Assembly: GCA_009763385.1 (NCBI GenBank)
Contig: CM019825.1
Coordinates: 24,460,953-24,524,952 of the forward strand
Source: Coix lacryma-jobi var. lacryma-jobi
Taxonomy: Eukaryota; Streptophyta; Magnoliopsida; Poales; Poaceae
DNA length: 64,000 nucleotides
Direction: 5' to 3'
A model generated the notes under the pieces. It saw only the letters and a list, made by a program, of their open reading frames with translations. It was not told the origin of the DNA and did not search any database. Position 1 is the first letter of the stretch. Every line of letters starts with the position of its first letter. Both the position numbers and the translations under genes were made by a program. Positions 50,972 to 60,372 of this stretch are shown piece after piece.

Positions 50972-53450
50972 TTAAATATATCTGACGAACTTAAATGTAT
51001 AGCGCTCATGTGCTGCGCCCTGCTCTGGCCAAGGCTGCCAGCCAGGGCCGGTGTAGTAGCCACTAGGGTAGTCGTAAGCACCAGGTACCTGCCACGCCGT
51101 GTCGTCCAGGCCACCTCTGGAGGAGGACCCTCCAGCGTAGTGCGAGCTATGGCCGAGGGCCATGTAGCCTGCACTAGCCGTGTAGGGTGGTGTCGTGCGC
51201 TCGACGTACTGCTCCTCGTCCTCCTCCTCCTCCCCCTCCTCCTCGGGCTGCTCCTCTGCAGCGGGGCCCTTTCCGCGTGGATCCGCAGAAGTGCCTCCCG
51301 TCCGAGCGTCGGACGACGCTGCTGCTGGTACAGTGTCTGACACCAAAGGGCTCGAAGGCTGAGGAAGGTGCGGTGGGGCCCACGCTGTGTCCATGCACCC
51401 AAGCTTCTGAGCAAGCTTCCTGCAGCCCTTCCTGATTTTCTGCAAATAAGAAAATAATAATAATAAATATTAGTACAGTTTATGACTTCTTAAAATTTAC
51501 ACGTGCAGTTCGAATGGGTTATGATACCTGCAGAAAAGCCTGTACCGGGGCGTGGTCCCCAGTAGAGCTGGTGTGGTGTATAAGCTGCGCTGCCTCGTCG
51601 GAGTACCGAGACAGCTGCGACGCCTGCCGACACAAGACCAGGGGGTAAGTGCACCAAGTACAGAAACACAAACAATAGTTGAAGGACATGATATATTACC
51701 ACGTAGCTGTGTAGAGGGGCTCTGTCAGGCTGAGTCGATGCCCTAGTGGTAGCATCGTACGGGTCCTCGTCGTCGTCCGACTCGTCCTCAGCAGTGACCT
51801 CGTAGTACGGTGGCTTAATGTGCAACCGGGTGCTCCGGTGCAGCCACTGTAGGTACTGGTCGAAGACGCCCTGGTCGTACGGCTCGCCGTCGTCAACGTC
51901 CTGCTGGTACCTGTTTGTCCAACTCAGGACATGATCGGCGTGCTCCGCGCGCCAATCAACGGGATTCTTCCGTCTGCTTTGGCGCTTCACCCTGCATTGC
52001 AAAGGAAACCCATCTGTTAGAGCATAAGATAGAATTTACTAGAGTAACTGAACAACACTGTGGAGGATACTTACTTGTGCAACCTCTGATCCGTGCTAAT
52101 CAGAGGTGGAGGAAACTCCTGTCGTAGGCCGAACTGACGCATCACCCTGATGGGCAAGTGCATCTCGACCACGTAGAAGCAGATAAGAGGGACGGTGCAA
52201 CGCCAATCTAAACGGTCCAGCTCCGTGGCGGGGTCGAACACGTTGTCGTACAGGTCCCAGGGGTCCCAACTGACCTGTTTGTAATGAACAGACATAGTTA
52301 GTCATGTTCCTTTTTCAATATAAAAAATTGAACTCATTCCGGAATTACCTGGTGCTGTGTCAGGACGTCCAGCAAGTCCGTGTACAGGTGGTAGCGGCGC
52401 TGGGGGTTGCCTCTAACTGCCTCTGCCGTGGACCAGACAAACAGAGCAGTGGGTCGGGTGTCCGGGTGCGTCCACACCTGCATTCCAATTCGAATCAGTT
52501 AAATGACTGTAAATTTGTAAAAGCACACGCACGCACGCAAGAGGTATGTACTTACCGCCTCCTCTCGTACGCGGGGACGACCCACAGGCAGCCGCTGCCA
52601 GGCCCAAACCTGGAGCAGGGGCAGACACCCTCCCAAGCTAGAGGAGGCCTGCCTCCGCCGGCACCCCTCGCACAGCTGTCTGTACAGCCATGCTAGAACA
52701 GCGCTCCCCCAGCTGTAGCCGGCGATGTTCTCCCACGGCTGTGCGAGGATGGGGACGAACATCCAGCTGATGGTGTTCCCCGATGAGTCGGGAAACAGGA
52801 AGGCCCCAATAAAGTGCCAGAGCCACACTCTGGCATACCTCTCGACTACCTGTGGGTCAGCGTTGAGGGGGCAATACGAAAAGTGCTGGGTGATCCACGA
52901 CGAAGGCACCCCAGTAGTCTTCCTGTTTGTTTACAAAAAGTAAAAGTTAGGAAAGGATAGTAGCACATCGTATGCAACTAAATTAGAAAAAAAAAATAGC
53001 TTACTTGTTCCTCTTAGCGTCTGCGTCGTCGGGGGGCGTACGACCACAGAACTGGTGGACGGTGTCCATCCACGTGTCGGTGTCAAGAATCCCCGTCACG
53101 GGGAGGCCGCCCAGGCGTAGACCAAAAATCTTGGCCACGTCCTGTAACGTCACGGTCATCTCCCCACAGGCTAGGTGGAAGGTGTGCGTCTCGGGACGCC
53201 ACCTGTCCGCCAGCGCGGTGAGGAGCGCGGGGTCGAGCTGCAACCCCACGTCGTTGGCAACGCGGGCTAGCACCAAGAAGCCCGCGCGCCGCAGGAAGGG
53301 TGCGTAGCGCTCGTCCCACCGGTGCCATAGGTGGGTGCGCGGCCTCAGCAAAGACAACCTCTCCGGAGGGGCGTAGTCGGTGAGCCTGTGCGCCCGGTGC
53401 TCGCCGTCGTAGAACGGCTCAAGGAGAGGGTACGCCGGAGGGTTCGCCAT
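50972..53450 (-). CDS. Plant mobile domain (PMD) protein, MULE accessory gene C
   Basis: Seven exons: 53450-53005, 52922-52556, 52477-52349, 52274-52075, 51991-51700, 51623-51528 and 51439-50972. All junctions are GT...AG and keep the frame; the product is about 665 residues. Exons 1-4 form the plant mobile domain (ERLSLLRPRTHLWHRWDERY, HTFHLACGEMTVTLQDVAKI, GLRLGGLPVTG, ENIAGYSWGSAVLAWLYRQL, VPLICFYVVEMHLPIRVMRQ). The C-terminus is disordered and acidic. PMD is found in host proteins MAIN/MAIL1, which repress transposons, and in MULE and gypsy elements. A further exon at 50938-50801 encoding a basic tail is possible, but its donor is poor (GTCAGA, implying a 48-bp intron), so I end at 50972. 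Confidence 0.85.
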
Positions 53451-53588
53451 CCTGTTTAAACAAAACATGGTAACAAGTTAGTACAGCGTCAAAAATAATA
53501 AAGCATTAAAACAAATGAAAGACATATGTACAATAATAGCAAAAGCATTCAAATAATTAATATAAGTAAAGATAACAATAATAAAGCA
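53451..53588 (-). other. Gap between transposase and PMD genes with a local duplication
   Basis: About 140 bp between two minus-strand genes. The 35-40-bp sequence around AATAATAAAGCATTAAAACA occurs at about 53493 and again at 53574, the second copy overlapping the transposase end. An acceptor-like ATTTAAACAG-type site precedes the PMD ATG, so the PMD leader may be spliced. Confidence 0.55.
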
Positions 53589-56363
53589 TTAAAACAAATG
53601 AAGACATATGTACACCTGTTGTGTTTGTCTACGATGGAAGGCTGCATTATGCCCTGGCATGTGGCAAACAGAGCATAGGTTCGTGCTCGGTGTCTGGTCA
53701 AAGTCCCCCCCGCCATACCTATCCATATTGTCCATGTCACCCTTTAGTCTCTTCTTCCTCCTCCTACCCTTACCTAACTTCAGCAGCTCAGGATCAGGCA
53801 TGAAGTCTCTACCCAAGTATGGAGGCCATTGAGTGGGATCAAGGTAAGGCTCGAAGCTGCTCTGCCATATTGCGACGGTGTTGCTCCGGCGATAGTACTC
53901 GGACATATATGGTACGGCCTTGTAGTTATATCCGCGCGCTCTACAGGACGCAATCATGTGAGAGCAAGGGGCATGCATTATCTGCGGCACGTTACAACTG
54001 CATTCCACTCTTTGAAGATCGATCCGATAGTTGCGACCACCGTAGCGTTCCCCGCCCATGGTAGTTCCACCCTTTGCTCGAACATTATAGATTTGTCTGG
54101 TTGGTCCATAAGCCTCACAAGTTAGCTGCGTTGCCCAGATCTCATTTTCCTGAATGTGCTCATTTCCCGCCTTTCCAAATTCACCATCCGTTTGTAGGTT
54201 GTCTTGAGCAATGGACCACCTTTTCACAAAATACTCGTTGGTCTTGTGAAACGAGTACTCAACGATTCCAGAAACGGGCAAGGCTCTAACACCGGTGAAT
54301 ACCTTGTTGAAAGACTCCGATGAGTTGGTGGTCATTATGCCGAACCGGAAACCGCCCTCATCGTAAGCAAGCGCCCACTTCTCCTTGTGTTCCATCTGTC
54401 TCTCGATCCAGGCCCTGGCAGCACTGTTTAACATTTTGTCCAACTCTTCCATTGTTTCTTTGAATTTGTGCTCAGTTTTAACACAACATAGCTCTTTCAC
54501 CTTGGCACAAACCTCCTTTTTTCTCTGCCGACGCCAGAAATTGGCGGCAAAGTGACGCATGCACCATCTGTGCACTAGAGGAGGACAACCCTCTATCTCC
54601 TCCTCTGCGGCACGAAGCAACCCAACATGACGGTCCGAAATCAAACATATTGTCCGAGAAGGCCCTAACACTTGTATCCGTAGCAGGGCCATGAACCAAG
54701 ACCAAGACTCAACGTTCTCCCCCTCAGCCAAGGCGAAAGCAATTGGAACTATCTGGTCCTCGGGATCAACAGCCGCCGCCATCATCAACACACCCTTGTA
54801 CGCTCCGGTCAGGAAAGTACCGTCCACAAGTATGACTGGACGGCAGTACTGATAAGCATGCTCTGTTTGTGCAAAAGACCAAAATACACGCTGAAGCACA
54901 TGTGTAACCTTGCCGGTGTTGCGGTCTATATACTGCCCATTGGTGTGTGGAAACCATTTTAGGCCAGGGTTATAGTATGCCATTGCACACAAAATCCGTG
55001 GAATCCTGTTGTACGCTTCATCCCAACCACCCCAACGAATTGCAAGGGCGATCTGCTTCGCACGCCACGCCTTTCCATAAGTCACCTTATAGCCTGTGAA
55101 TCCAAATATGGAGATAAGCAATTGTGAAACAGATACGTCGGCGTCATCATCAACAAATGCCAAAATGCGCCGTGCAAGGTATCTTGCCGTCAACTGAGGA
55201 TGTTTTTCTTGTCCCTTATTTGTAAAACAGGTATGCGGTTGTACTACTTTACTGATTCTCCACTTGCCATCAGTTCTCTTGCGAGCATTCAGCCTCCAGG
55301 GACAACTATGATGCATACACCTGATGTGGTACCTCAAACTAATATCAGAATGGCTGACCGTGTACGGTCGATGATGATGCACAGCATAGTGCTGAAGGAA
55401 AAGCTTCAGCTCACTCATAGTGTTGAAAATCATACCCTTCTGAAGAATACAATCTGTATGGTCATGCAGTGTTTGCTTGCACAGGTTCAATCCAGTATCA
55501 CAAACAGCCTGGTCCACCATACTGACATCCCTATAACTTGGAACGCCTCTAAACTGCATGTTAACCGACCTCAATTGCTGCAGCTCTGTCTCAGTCAAAG
55601 GATCAGGCGGAACATAATACCGTGCTTCGCTAAAACGCCCCCACGCATCAAAATGTGTATGATCCTCTGGTATATCAGTGACTAGTCTCCCTGGAGGATG
55701 CATATTCTGAGGAACCGGCTGTGGCATAGCACGAACCGGTTGTGGAATAGCACGAACCGGCTCTGGCATAGCAGAAATATAACTGTCCTCTTCTTCGTCA
55801 TAGTCTGAATCATCATCAGAATCATAGTTTTCATCAAATAGTTGTGCCTCATGCTCCTCCTGCTCCTCCCGCTCTATGTCGGCCACATCAAAATCATTGT
55901 TTATTTGACCGACGTCAGCGTGGGCATCTTCAGTTGCATACACCGTCTCCTGCGTGGGGTGACCATCAACGTCCATAGTCATCGGAGCTGCATCGTCATC
56001 ATCCCCTACCTCCTGTGCTTCACCATCGTTGCCATCATCGGACGCCTCTGCCTGCTTCCTCAAACCATCCACTACCACGATCTCACCCATTGTCGAATTG
56101 GATGCCATAACGATCGCCTGGTATTTTGCCCAGTCAGCCTGGTTGCGCAAGGGCAACAACGCATAGTTCGACCTAATCTTGCCACTGTCAAATCTCCCTT
56201 TCAACGAGAAATCACCATCAAACTTCTCCTTCAGACGCAACATAAGGTCCGTAAAGGAAGGCCGCTCATCAAATACTTCGAGTTCTTGTTCCATGTTATC
56301 ATCAAACAACCCGTCTCGTTTACTAACTGTGCCTCCATAAAACAATGTGAATACAGTGTCCAT
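53589..56363 (-). CDS. mudrA-type MULE transposase
   Basis: An intact 924-residue ORF. Residues 1-250 are an acidic N-terminal region. 308-375 is the MuDR-type DNA-binding zinc finger (MIFNTMSELKLFLQHYAV, RCMHHSCPWRLNA). The MULE catalytic domain follows, with DDE residues best placed at D514 (VDGTF), D577 (LISDRH) and E683 (SSESFNKVF), and the conserved WCMRHFAANFW. A SWIM zinc finger lies at 788-802 (CSC ... CSH). Near the C-terminus, CSVCHMPGHNAAFH resembles a zinc knuckle with His in place of the last Cys. Role: binds the terminal repeats, excises and reinserts the element. ATG 56363 follows a TTTGTAG acceptor-like site, so a 5' UTR intron is likely. The last eight residues may be read-through past a donor (CAG/GTGTAC). 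Confidence 0.93.
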   Translation of the reverse strand: MDTVFTLFYGGTVSKRDGLFDDNMEQELEVFDERPSFTDLMLRLKEKFDGDFSLKGRFDSGKIRSNYALLPLRNQADWAKYQAIVMASNSTMGEIVVVDGLRKQAEASDDGNDGEAQEVGDDDDAAPMTMDVDGHPTQETVYATEDAHADVGQINNDFDVADIEREEQEEHEAQLFDENYDSDDDSDYDEEEDSYISAMPEPVRAIPQPVRAMPQPVPQNMHPPGRLVTDIPEDHTHFDAWGRFSEARYYVPPDPLTETELQQLRSVNMQFRGVPSYRDVSMVDQAVCDTGLNLCKQTLHDHTDCILQKGMIFNTMSELKLFLQHYAVHHHRPYTVSHSDISLRYHIRCMHHSCPWRLNARKRTDGKWRISKVVQPHTCFTNKGQEKHPQLTARYLARRILAFVDDDADVSVSQLLISIFGFTGYKVTYGKAWRAKQIALAIRWGGWDEAYNRIPRILCAMAYYNPGLKWFPHTNGQYIDRNTGKVTHVLQRVFWSFAQTEHAYQYCRPVILVDGTFLTGAYKGVLMMAAAVDPEDQIVPIAFALAEGENVESWSWFMALLRIQVLGPSRTICLISDRHVGLLRAAEEEIEGCPPLVHRWCMRHFAANFWRRQRKKEVCAKVKELCCVKTEHKFKETMEELDKMLNSAARAWIERQMEHKEKWALAYDEGGFRFGIMTTNSSESFNKVFTGVRALPVSGIVEYSFHKTNEYFVKRWSIAQDNLQTDGEFGKAGNEHIQENEIWATQLTCEAYGPTRQIYNVRAKGGTTMGGERYGGRNYRIDLQRVECSCNVPQIMHAPCSHMIASCRARGYNYKAVPYMSEYYRRSNTVAIWQSSFEPYLDPTQWPPYLGRDFMPDPELLKLGKGRRRKKRLKGDMDNMDRYGGGDFDQTPSTNLCSVCHMPGHNAAFHRRQTQQVYICLHLF

Positions 56364-56560
56364 CTACAAAGTCAATAGTGCAACTAAGGTCAAGTGATGG
56401 TCAAGTGATGGTCTTCTCTAAAATACAGAATGACATAAATACTATGTTGTCTTCACTAACCTAACTAACATATTAACGTAAACCCTAAACCCTAAACCCT
56501 AGACTAAGTAACTAACCTAACTAAGTAACTAACTAACTAAACCTAACCTAACTAACCTAC

Positions 56561-56592
<32 letters not shown>

Positions 56593-57212
56593 AACTAACC
56601 TAACATAAACCTAACTAACTAGCTAGCTAACTAACTAACTAACACACTAACTAACTATATAACTAACTAACTAACCACCTAAACTAACCTAACCTAACTA
56701 ACTAATCTAACCTAACTAACCTAACTAACTAACTAGATAACTAACTAAGCAAATAAATAAATAAATAACTAAATTACTAACCTATTTAACTAACTAATTA
56801 ACGCAAACTACAAAAAAAAATAACAAAAAGAAAAAAAAATACCTTCCGGTCGTGGACGATGGTGGAGACGGTGGTGGAGGGGGGCGCCGGTGGCGGCCGG
56901 GGGCGGCCGGTGTCGCCGGGGGCGCCCGGGGGCGGCCGGTGGCGGCCGGGGGCGCCGGTGCGCACGGGGGCGGCCGGCCGGGACGGGGACGGGGACGAGG
57001 CTCGGGGGCGCCCGGGGGCGGGGACGAGGCACGGGGACAGGGACGAGGCACGGGGGCGGCGGCGCGGGGGCGGCCGGCCGGGACGGGGACGGGGACGGGG
57101 GCGCCCGGGAGCGGCCGGTGACGGCGGCGGCGGCGGGGCTCGACGGCGGCGGCGGCGGGACGGAGGCGCGGGCGGCCGAGAAGGAGGAGAAAGGAGGAAG
57201 AAGCCGCGGGCG
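56364..57212. other. MULE transposase upstream region, low complexity
   Basis: Three parts: unremarkable sequence to 56478; telomere-like CCCTAAA repeats (56479-56502) followed by a (CTAA)n tract to about 56790; then a very G-rich plus strand (56860-57180). This should contain the transposase promoter and leader. Proline/arginine-rich ORFs on the minus strand here are artefacts of composition. Confidence 0.6.
56479..56790 (+). repeat. Telomere-like repeats and (CTAA)n tract
   Basis: Three AAACCCT units (telo-box type) at 56479-56502, then about 290 bp dominated by CTAA tetranucleotides with variants (CCTAA, CTAG). Confidence 0.85.
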
Positions 57213-57533
57213 CCAGATCTAGATCGGCTTTGCCGCGCCACCCCGCCTGGCGCGGCAAAGCCGTTGGCCGCGCCAGGCCGCCTGGCGCGGCAAACGCACT
57301 AGCCGCGCCAGCCCGCCTGGCGCGGCAAACTGACAGGCGGGGCCCACGCGGGCCTGCGTGGCCGGCCGGTGCCACGGTGGCACTTTTGCCGCGCCGCCAT
57401 GCATGGCGCGGCTAACGCTTTTGCCGCGCCATGCGGCACGGCGCGGCAAAAGGGTTAGTTTTGAAAAAAAAAAATTAAACAGTGTTAATTATGAAATTTT
57501 TTATTTAATTGGGTTATTAATAAAAAAAAATTC
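57213..57533 (-). repeat. Right terminal inverted repeat of the MULE
   Basis: Inverse of 47223-47541. The five hairpin units start at 57232, 57267, 57302, 57388 and 57423, mirroring the spacing of the left end exactly. Confidence 0.93.
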
Positions 57534-59052
57534 GGGGTATCACACCAACGAGTAATATGATCGCGTGCTTCTCTTCCTGGATGGTGATGCAAGAGGACAC
57601 AAGGATTTATCCTGGTTTGGGCAAAGAAGGCCCTACATCCAGCGGGGGGGGGATGTTCTTGTATTACTTGCACCTAAGTGCTTGTACAGGGGCGAATACA
57701 ATCTCAGTGAGCGTGGACCGGAGTCCGGACTCGTGTATGTGCGTGGACTCATGTGTTGTCTCTCGAAGTTCTATCTCTCCTCCTGAATGAGGGCCCTGGT
57801 GTCCCCTTTTATAGAGCAAGGGGAGGCCAGGGTTACATAAGGGTATTACAGGTGTCGGGGCGTACGGTGCCCCATACGGAGAAGGGTAGGAACCCTGTCT
57901 TGTCGAAGATATTGTAGCCGACGTGGGCGTTGCTGTTGAAGCGTCCTTGAAGCGTGGCTTCCATCCTGGGCGCGGACGTGGTGGCGCGGCGAGGTGGGAG
58001 CCGTACAGCACCCATCTCGGAACGTACAGGACGCGGCGGGGTCCCTCCGGGTCTTGGGGTACCTGTCCTCCAATAGCATGAAAGTAGTTAGGGCTCGAAG
58101 GGCGCGGAGCCGGCCTCGAGATGGCGCCTGCGGGGGGCTCGAGTCCCCGCAGGTATGGGCGAGTTTCGGGGAGCCTGGTCATACAGCGGAAATCCGGGTC
58201 TCGATGATGCGACTGGGAAGTGCCACAGTGCAAGGTATGGTCGAACAGTGTTGTGCTGGTGCCTTTTTGCCCATGCTTGTGGTGAAAACGAGACTTGACT
58301 TTCCCCTGGTTACTGTGGTACACGTCGGGGTGCGGAGGACGTGACTGAGTAGGTGGATGTATTAAATGCGTGGTATGGGGCTGGCATCCTACGTCTGCAC
58401 CGCTCGAGGGAGGCATAGAGCGTCTCGAGGGATAAGCCGCTGTGCCAGAGGGGCTCGAGGTCCCCACGTGGGGTCTCGAGGTGTGATGTTCGGCCGTGGG
58501 GGGCTAGAAAGGTAGTGGAGCGCTTGCCCGAAGCCTGGGGGGCTCGGGCGAGACAGAAAGCGAGTGTGCGTCTGAGGCCTGGCTTGGAGGGCTCGGGCGA
58601 GACGGAAAACGAGCGCTCGCCCGAGGCCTGACGCGGAGGGCTCGGGCGAGACGGAGAACGAGTGCTCGCCCGAGGCCTGACGCGGAGGGCTCGGGTGAGA
58701 CGGAGAACGAGCGCTTGCCCGAGGCCTGGCCTGGAGGGCTCGGGCGAAGCGGAGGATGGGCGCTCGCCCGAGGCTTGGCCTGGAGGGCTCGGGCGAGACG
58801 GAGAATGGGCGCTTGTCCGAGGCCTGGCCTGGAGGGCTCGGGCGAAGCGGAGAATGGGCGCTCGCTCGAGGCCTGGCCTGGAGGGCTCGGGCGAAGCGGA
58901 GGATGGGCGCTCGCCCGAGGCCTGGCCTGGAGGGCTCGGGCGAGGCGGAGAAGGTGCGCCGGCACGTGGCCTGACTTGCTGGGTTTATTAACTGGTGTTC
59001 TAGGTTTAACTTATGCGTTGATTGGGGGTACCCCTTTGGCGTTCCCCCAACA
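57534..59052 (-). repeat. Main part of the antisense RIRE2-like LTR
   Basis: Starts with the MULE target duplication GGGGTATC and ends CCCCAACA at 59052. The minus-strand TATA box is at 57806-57813. No genes; the long ORFs on both strands here come from the GC-rich VNTR. Confidence 0.82.
58541..58981 (+). repeat. 49-bp VNTR array, nine phased units
   Basis: GGCTCGGG recurs at 58541, 58590, 58639, 58688, 58737, 58786, 58835, 58884 and 58933, exactly 49 bp apart. The unit contains GGCTCGGGCGAGACGGAG and a later CGCCCGAGGCCTGG. The unit is partly self-complementary (CTCGGGCGA versus TCGCCCGAG). Confidence 0.95.
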
Positions 59053-59343
59053 GTAGCCCCCGAGCCCTTGTTTGAGTGCTTGCACTCGAGCAGGGGCTCT
59101 TGATTGGGATCTCGAGGGTGTTGGTTGTGTTGGATCTCGAAGGCTTGGTCGTGCTGGTTCCGTGGGTGTCGTGCGAGCGACACCCGCGGGTGTAGCCCCC
59201 GAGGCCACGGGGGGGGGGGGGGGGTGGTTTGAGCTCCCTCGTGGGCTTTTTGCGCGTTTAGTTGCGATTTTTAGGTTCGGGGGTGTCGAGCCCTCGAGTT
59301 TTTTAGACCCTCTTTCGTCGAGGGGTGTCAGGCTAAACCGGCC
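59053..59343 (-). other. Internal remnant of the antisense RIRE2-like element
   Basis: 290 bp between two LTRs of opposite orientation. It begins with the polypurine tract on the minus strand, contains a run of about 17 G at 59208-59224, and has no coding sequence. Confidence 0.7.
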
Positions 59344-59391
59344 TGTCGGTGGTACGAAAAAGGGTACCCCCAATCAACGCAAACACCCGAA

Positions 59392-59620
59392 CGCTCTATC
59401 TCCGTCTCGCCCGAGCCCTCCCAGCCAGGCCTCGGGCGAACGCTCTATCTCCGTCTCGCCCGAGCCCTCCCAGCCAGGCCTCGGGCGAACGCTCTACCTC
59501 CGTCTCGCTCGAGCCCTCCCCGCCAGGCCTCGGGCGAACGCTCTTTCTCCGCCTCGCCGAGCCCTCCGAGCAGGCGATCGCTCTCCGTCTCGCCCGAGCC
59601 CTCCAGGCCTCGGGCGAGCG
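59392..59620 (-). repeat. 49-bp VNTR array, inverted relative to 58.5 kb
   Basis: CGCTCT starts units at 59392, 59441, 59490 and 59539, exactly 49 bp apart, then the array decays. The unit is the reverse complement of the 58541-58981 unit. Confidence 0.93.
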
Positions 59621-59834
59621 CGCCCCCACACCTCGAGCCTTAACGCACGGACCTCGATCTGCACAGACAGCCGTACCAGCCCATACCACGCATTTAATGC
59701 CTTCACCTACTCCGGTCATGTCCACTAGTGCACAGCATGTGCCACAGTAACTCGGTGTAAAGGTCAAATCTCGTTTTCACCACAAGCATGGGCAAAAGGG
59801 CACCAGTACAGCACTGTTCGGCTAAGCCAGGCAC

Positions 59835-60080
59835 TGCAACTCCTCGAGGCCGGCTACGCGCCCCTCGAGCCCTGCACTGTAACCCCTCGAGGCCGGCTAC
59901 GCGCCCCTCGAGCCCTGCACTGAAACCCCTCGAGGCCGGCTACGCGCCCCTCGAGCCCCGCACTGTAACCCCTCGAGGCCGGCTACGCACCCCTCGAGCC
60001 CTGCACTGTAACCCCTCGAGGCCGGCTCCGCGCCCCCTCGAGCCCCCGTGGCACCACCTCGAAGCCGGCTCCGCGCCCTT
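59835..60080 (+). repeat. Second LTR minisatellite, about 42 bp period
   Basis: Five or six copies of a unit containing CCTCGAGGCCGGCTACGCGC and CCCTCGAGCCCTGCACTG. Only a short matching stretch (GGCGCGGAGCCGGCCTCGAG) is seen in the antisense LTR near 58110, so copy number differs between the two LTRs. Confidence 0.85.
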
Positions 60081-60364
60081 CGAGCCCTAACTACTTTCAT
60101 GCTATTGGAGGACAGGTACCCCAAGACCCGGAGGGACCCCGCCGCGTACTGTACATTCCGGGATGGGTGCTGTACGGCTCCCGCCTTGTCACGCCACCAC
60201 GTCCGCGCCCAGGATGGAAGCCACGACCCAAGGATGCCTCAACAGCAACGATCACATCGGCTCTAGTGGCCCCGACAAGACAGGGTTCCTACCCTTCTCC
60301 GTATGGGGCACCATACGCCCCGACACCAGTAATACCTTTATGTAACCCTGGCCTCCCCTTGCTC

Positions 60365-60372
60365 TATAAAAG
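60365..60372 (+). promoter_or_regulatory. LTR TATA box
   Basis: TATAAAAG; the antisense LTR has the same box at 57806-57813 on the minus strand. Confidence 0.6.

Larger units (their letters stand above)
47223..57533 (-). mobile_element. Complete 10.3-kb MULE with accessory genes
   Basis: Inverted repeats of about 320 bp (47223-47541 and 57213-57533) are near identical, and the 8-bp sequence GGGGTATC (47215-47222, 57534-57541) is duplicated at both ends within the RIRE2-like LTR. Inside are an intact mudrA-type transposase on the minus strand (53589-56363), a spliced plant-mobile-domain gene (minus), and two spliced GRF-zinc-finger genes (one per strand). Intact ends, a matching duplication and an unbroken transposase suggest an autonomous, recently active element. 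MULEs usually make 9-bp duplications; 8 bp is within the reported range. The element strand is set by the transposase. Confidence 0.93.
47196..59343 (-). mobile_element. Antisense RIRE2/Tat-like element: 3' LTR and internal remnant
   Basis: The minus-strand LTR comprises 47196-47222 and 57534-59052 (about 1.54 kb without the MULE) and matches the sense LTR at 59344-60654 in inverted order: same TATA box, same CACTTAGGTGCAAGTAATACAAG-type end region and same 49-bp VNTR. Next to its start the minus strand carries the purine-rich CTCGGGGGCTAC, the polypurine tract of this family, so it is a 3' LTR. 59053-59343 is a 290-bp remnant of internal sequence, cut off by the sense element. The outer end is TATCGGTG where TGTCGGTG is expected. 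Confidence 0.82.

Noticed and set aside
56479..56502. Interstitial telomere or chromosome fusion scar
   Set aside because: Only three units, inside the upstream region of a MULE transposase; better read as a telo-box promoter motif or simple repeat.
56794..57375. Proline/arginine-rich ORF of 193 codons and partners
   Set aside because: All frames are open because of G/C low complexity; no start context, domain or conservation argument.
58541..58981. Regularly spaced repeats resembling a CRISPR array
   Set aside because: The units are contiguous tandem repeats without unique spacers, in a plant LTR.
58389..59183. Long Pro/Arg/Ser ORFs over the 49-bp VNTR, both strands
   Set aside because: 49 bp is not a multiple of three, so the reading cycles through frames; openness reflects composition, not coding.
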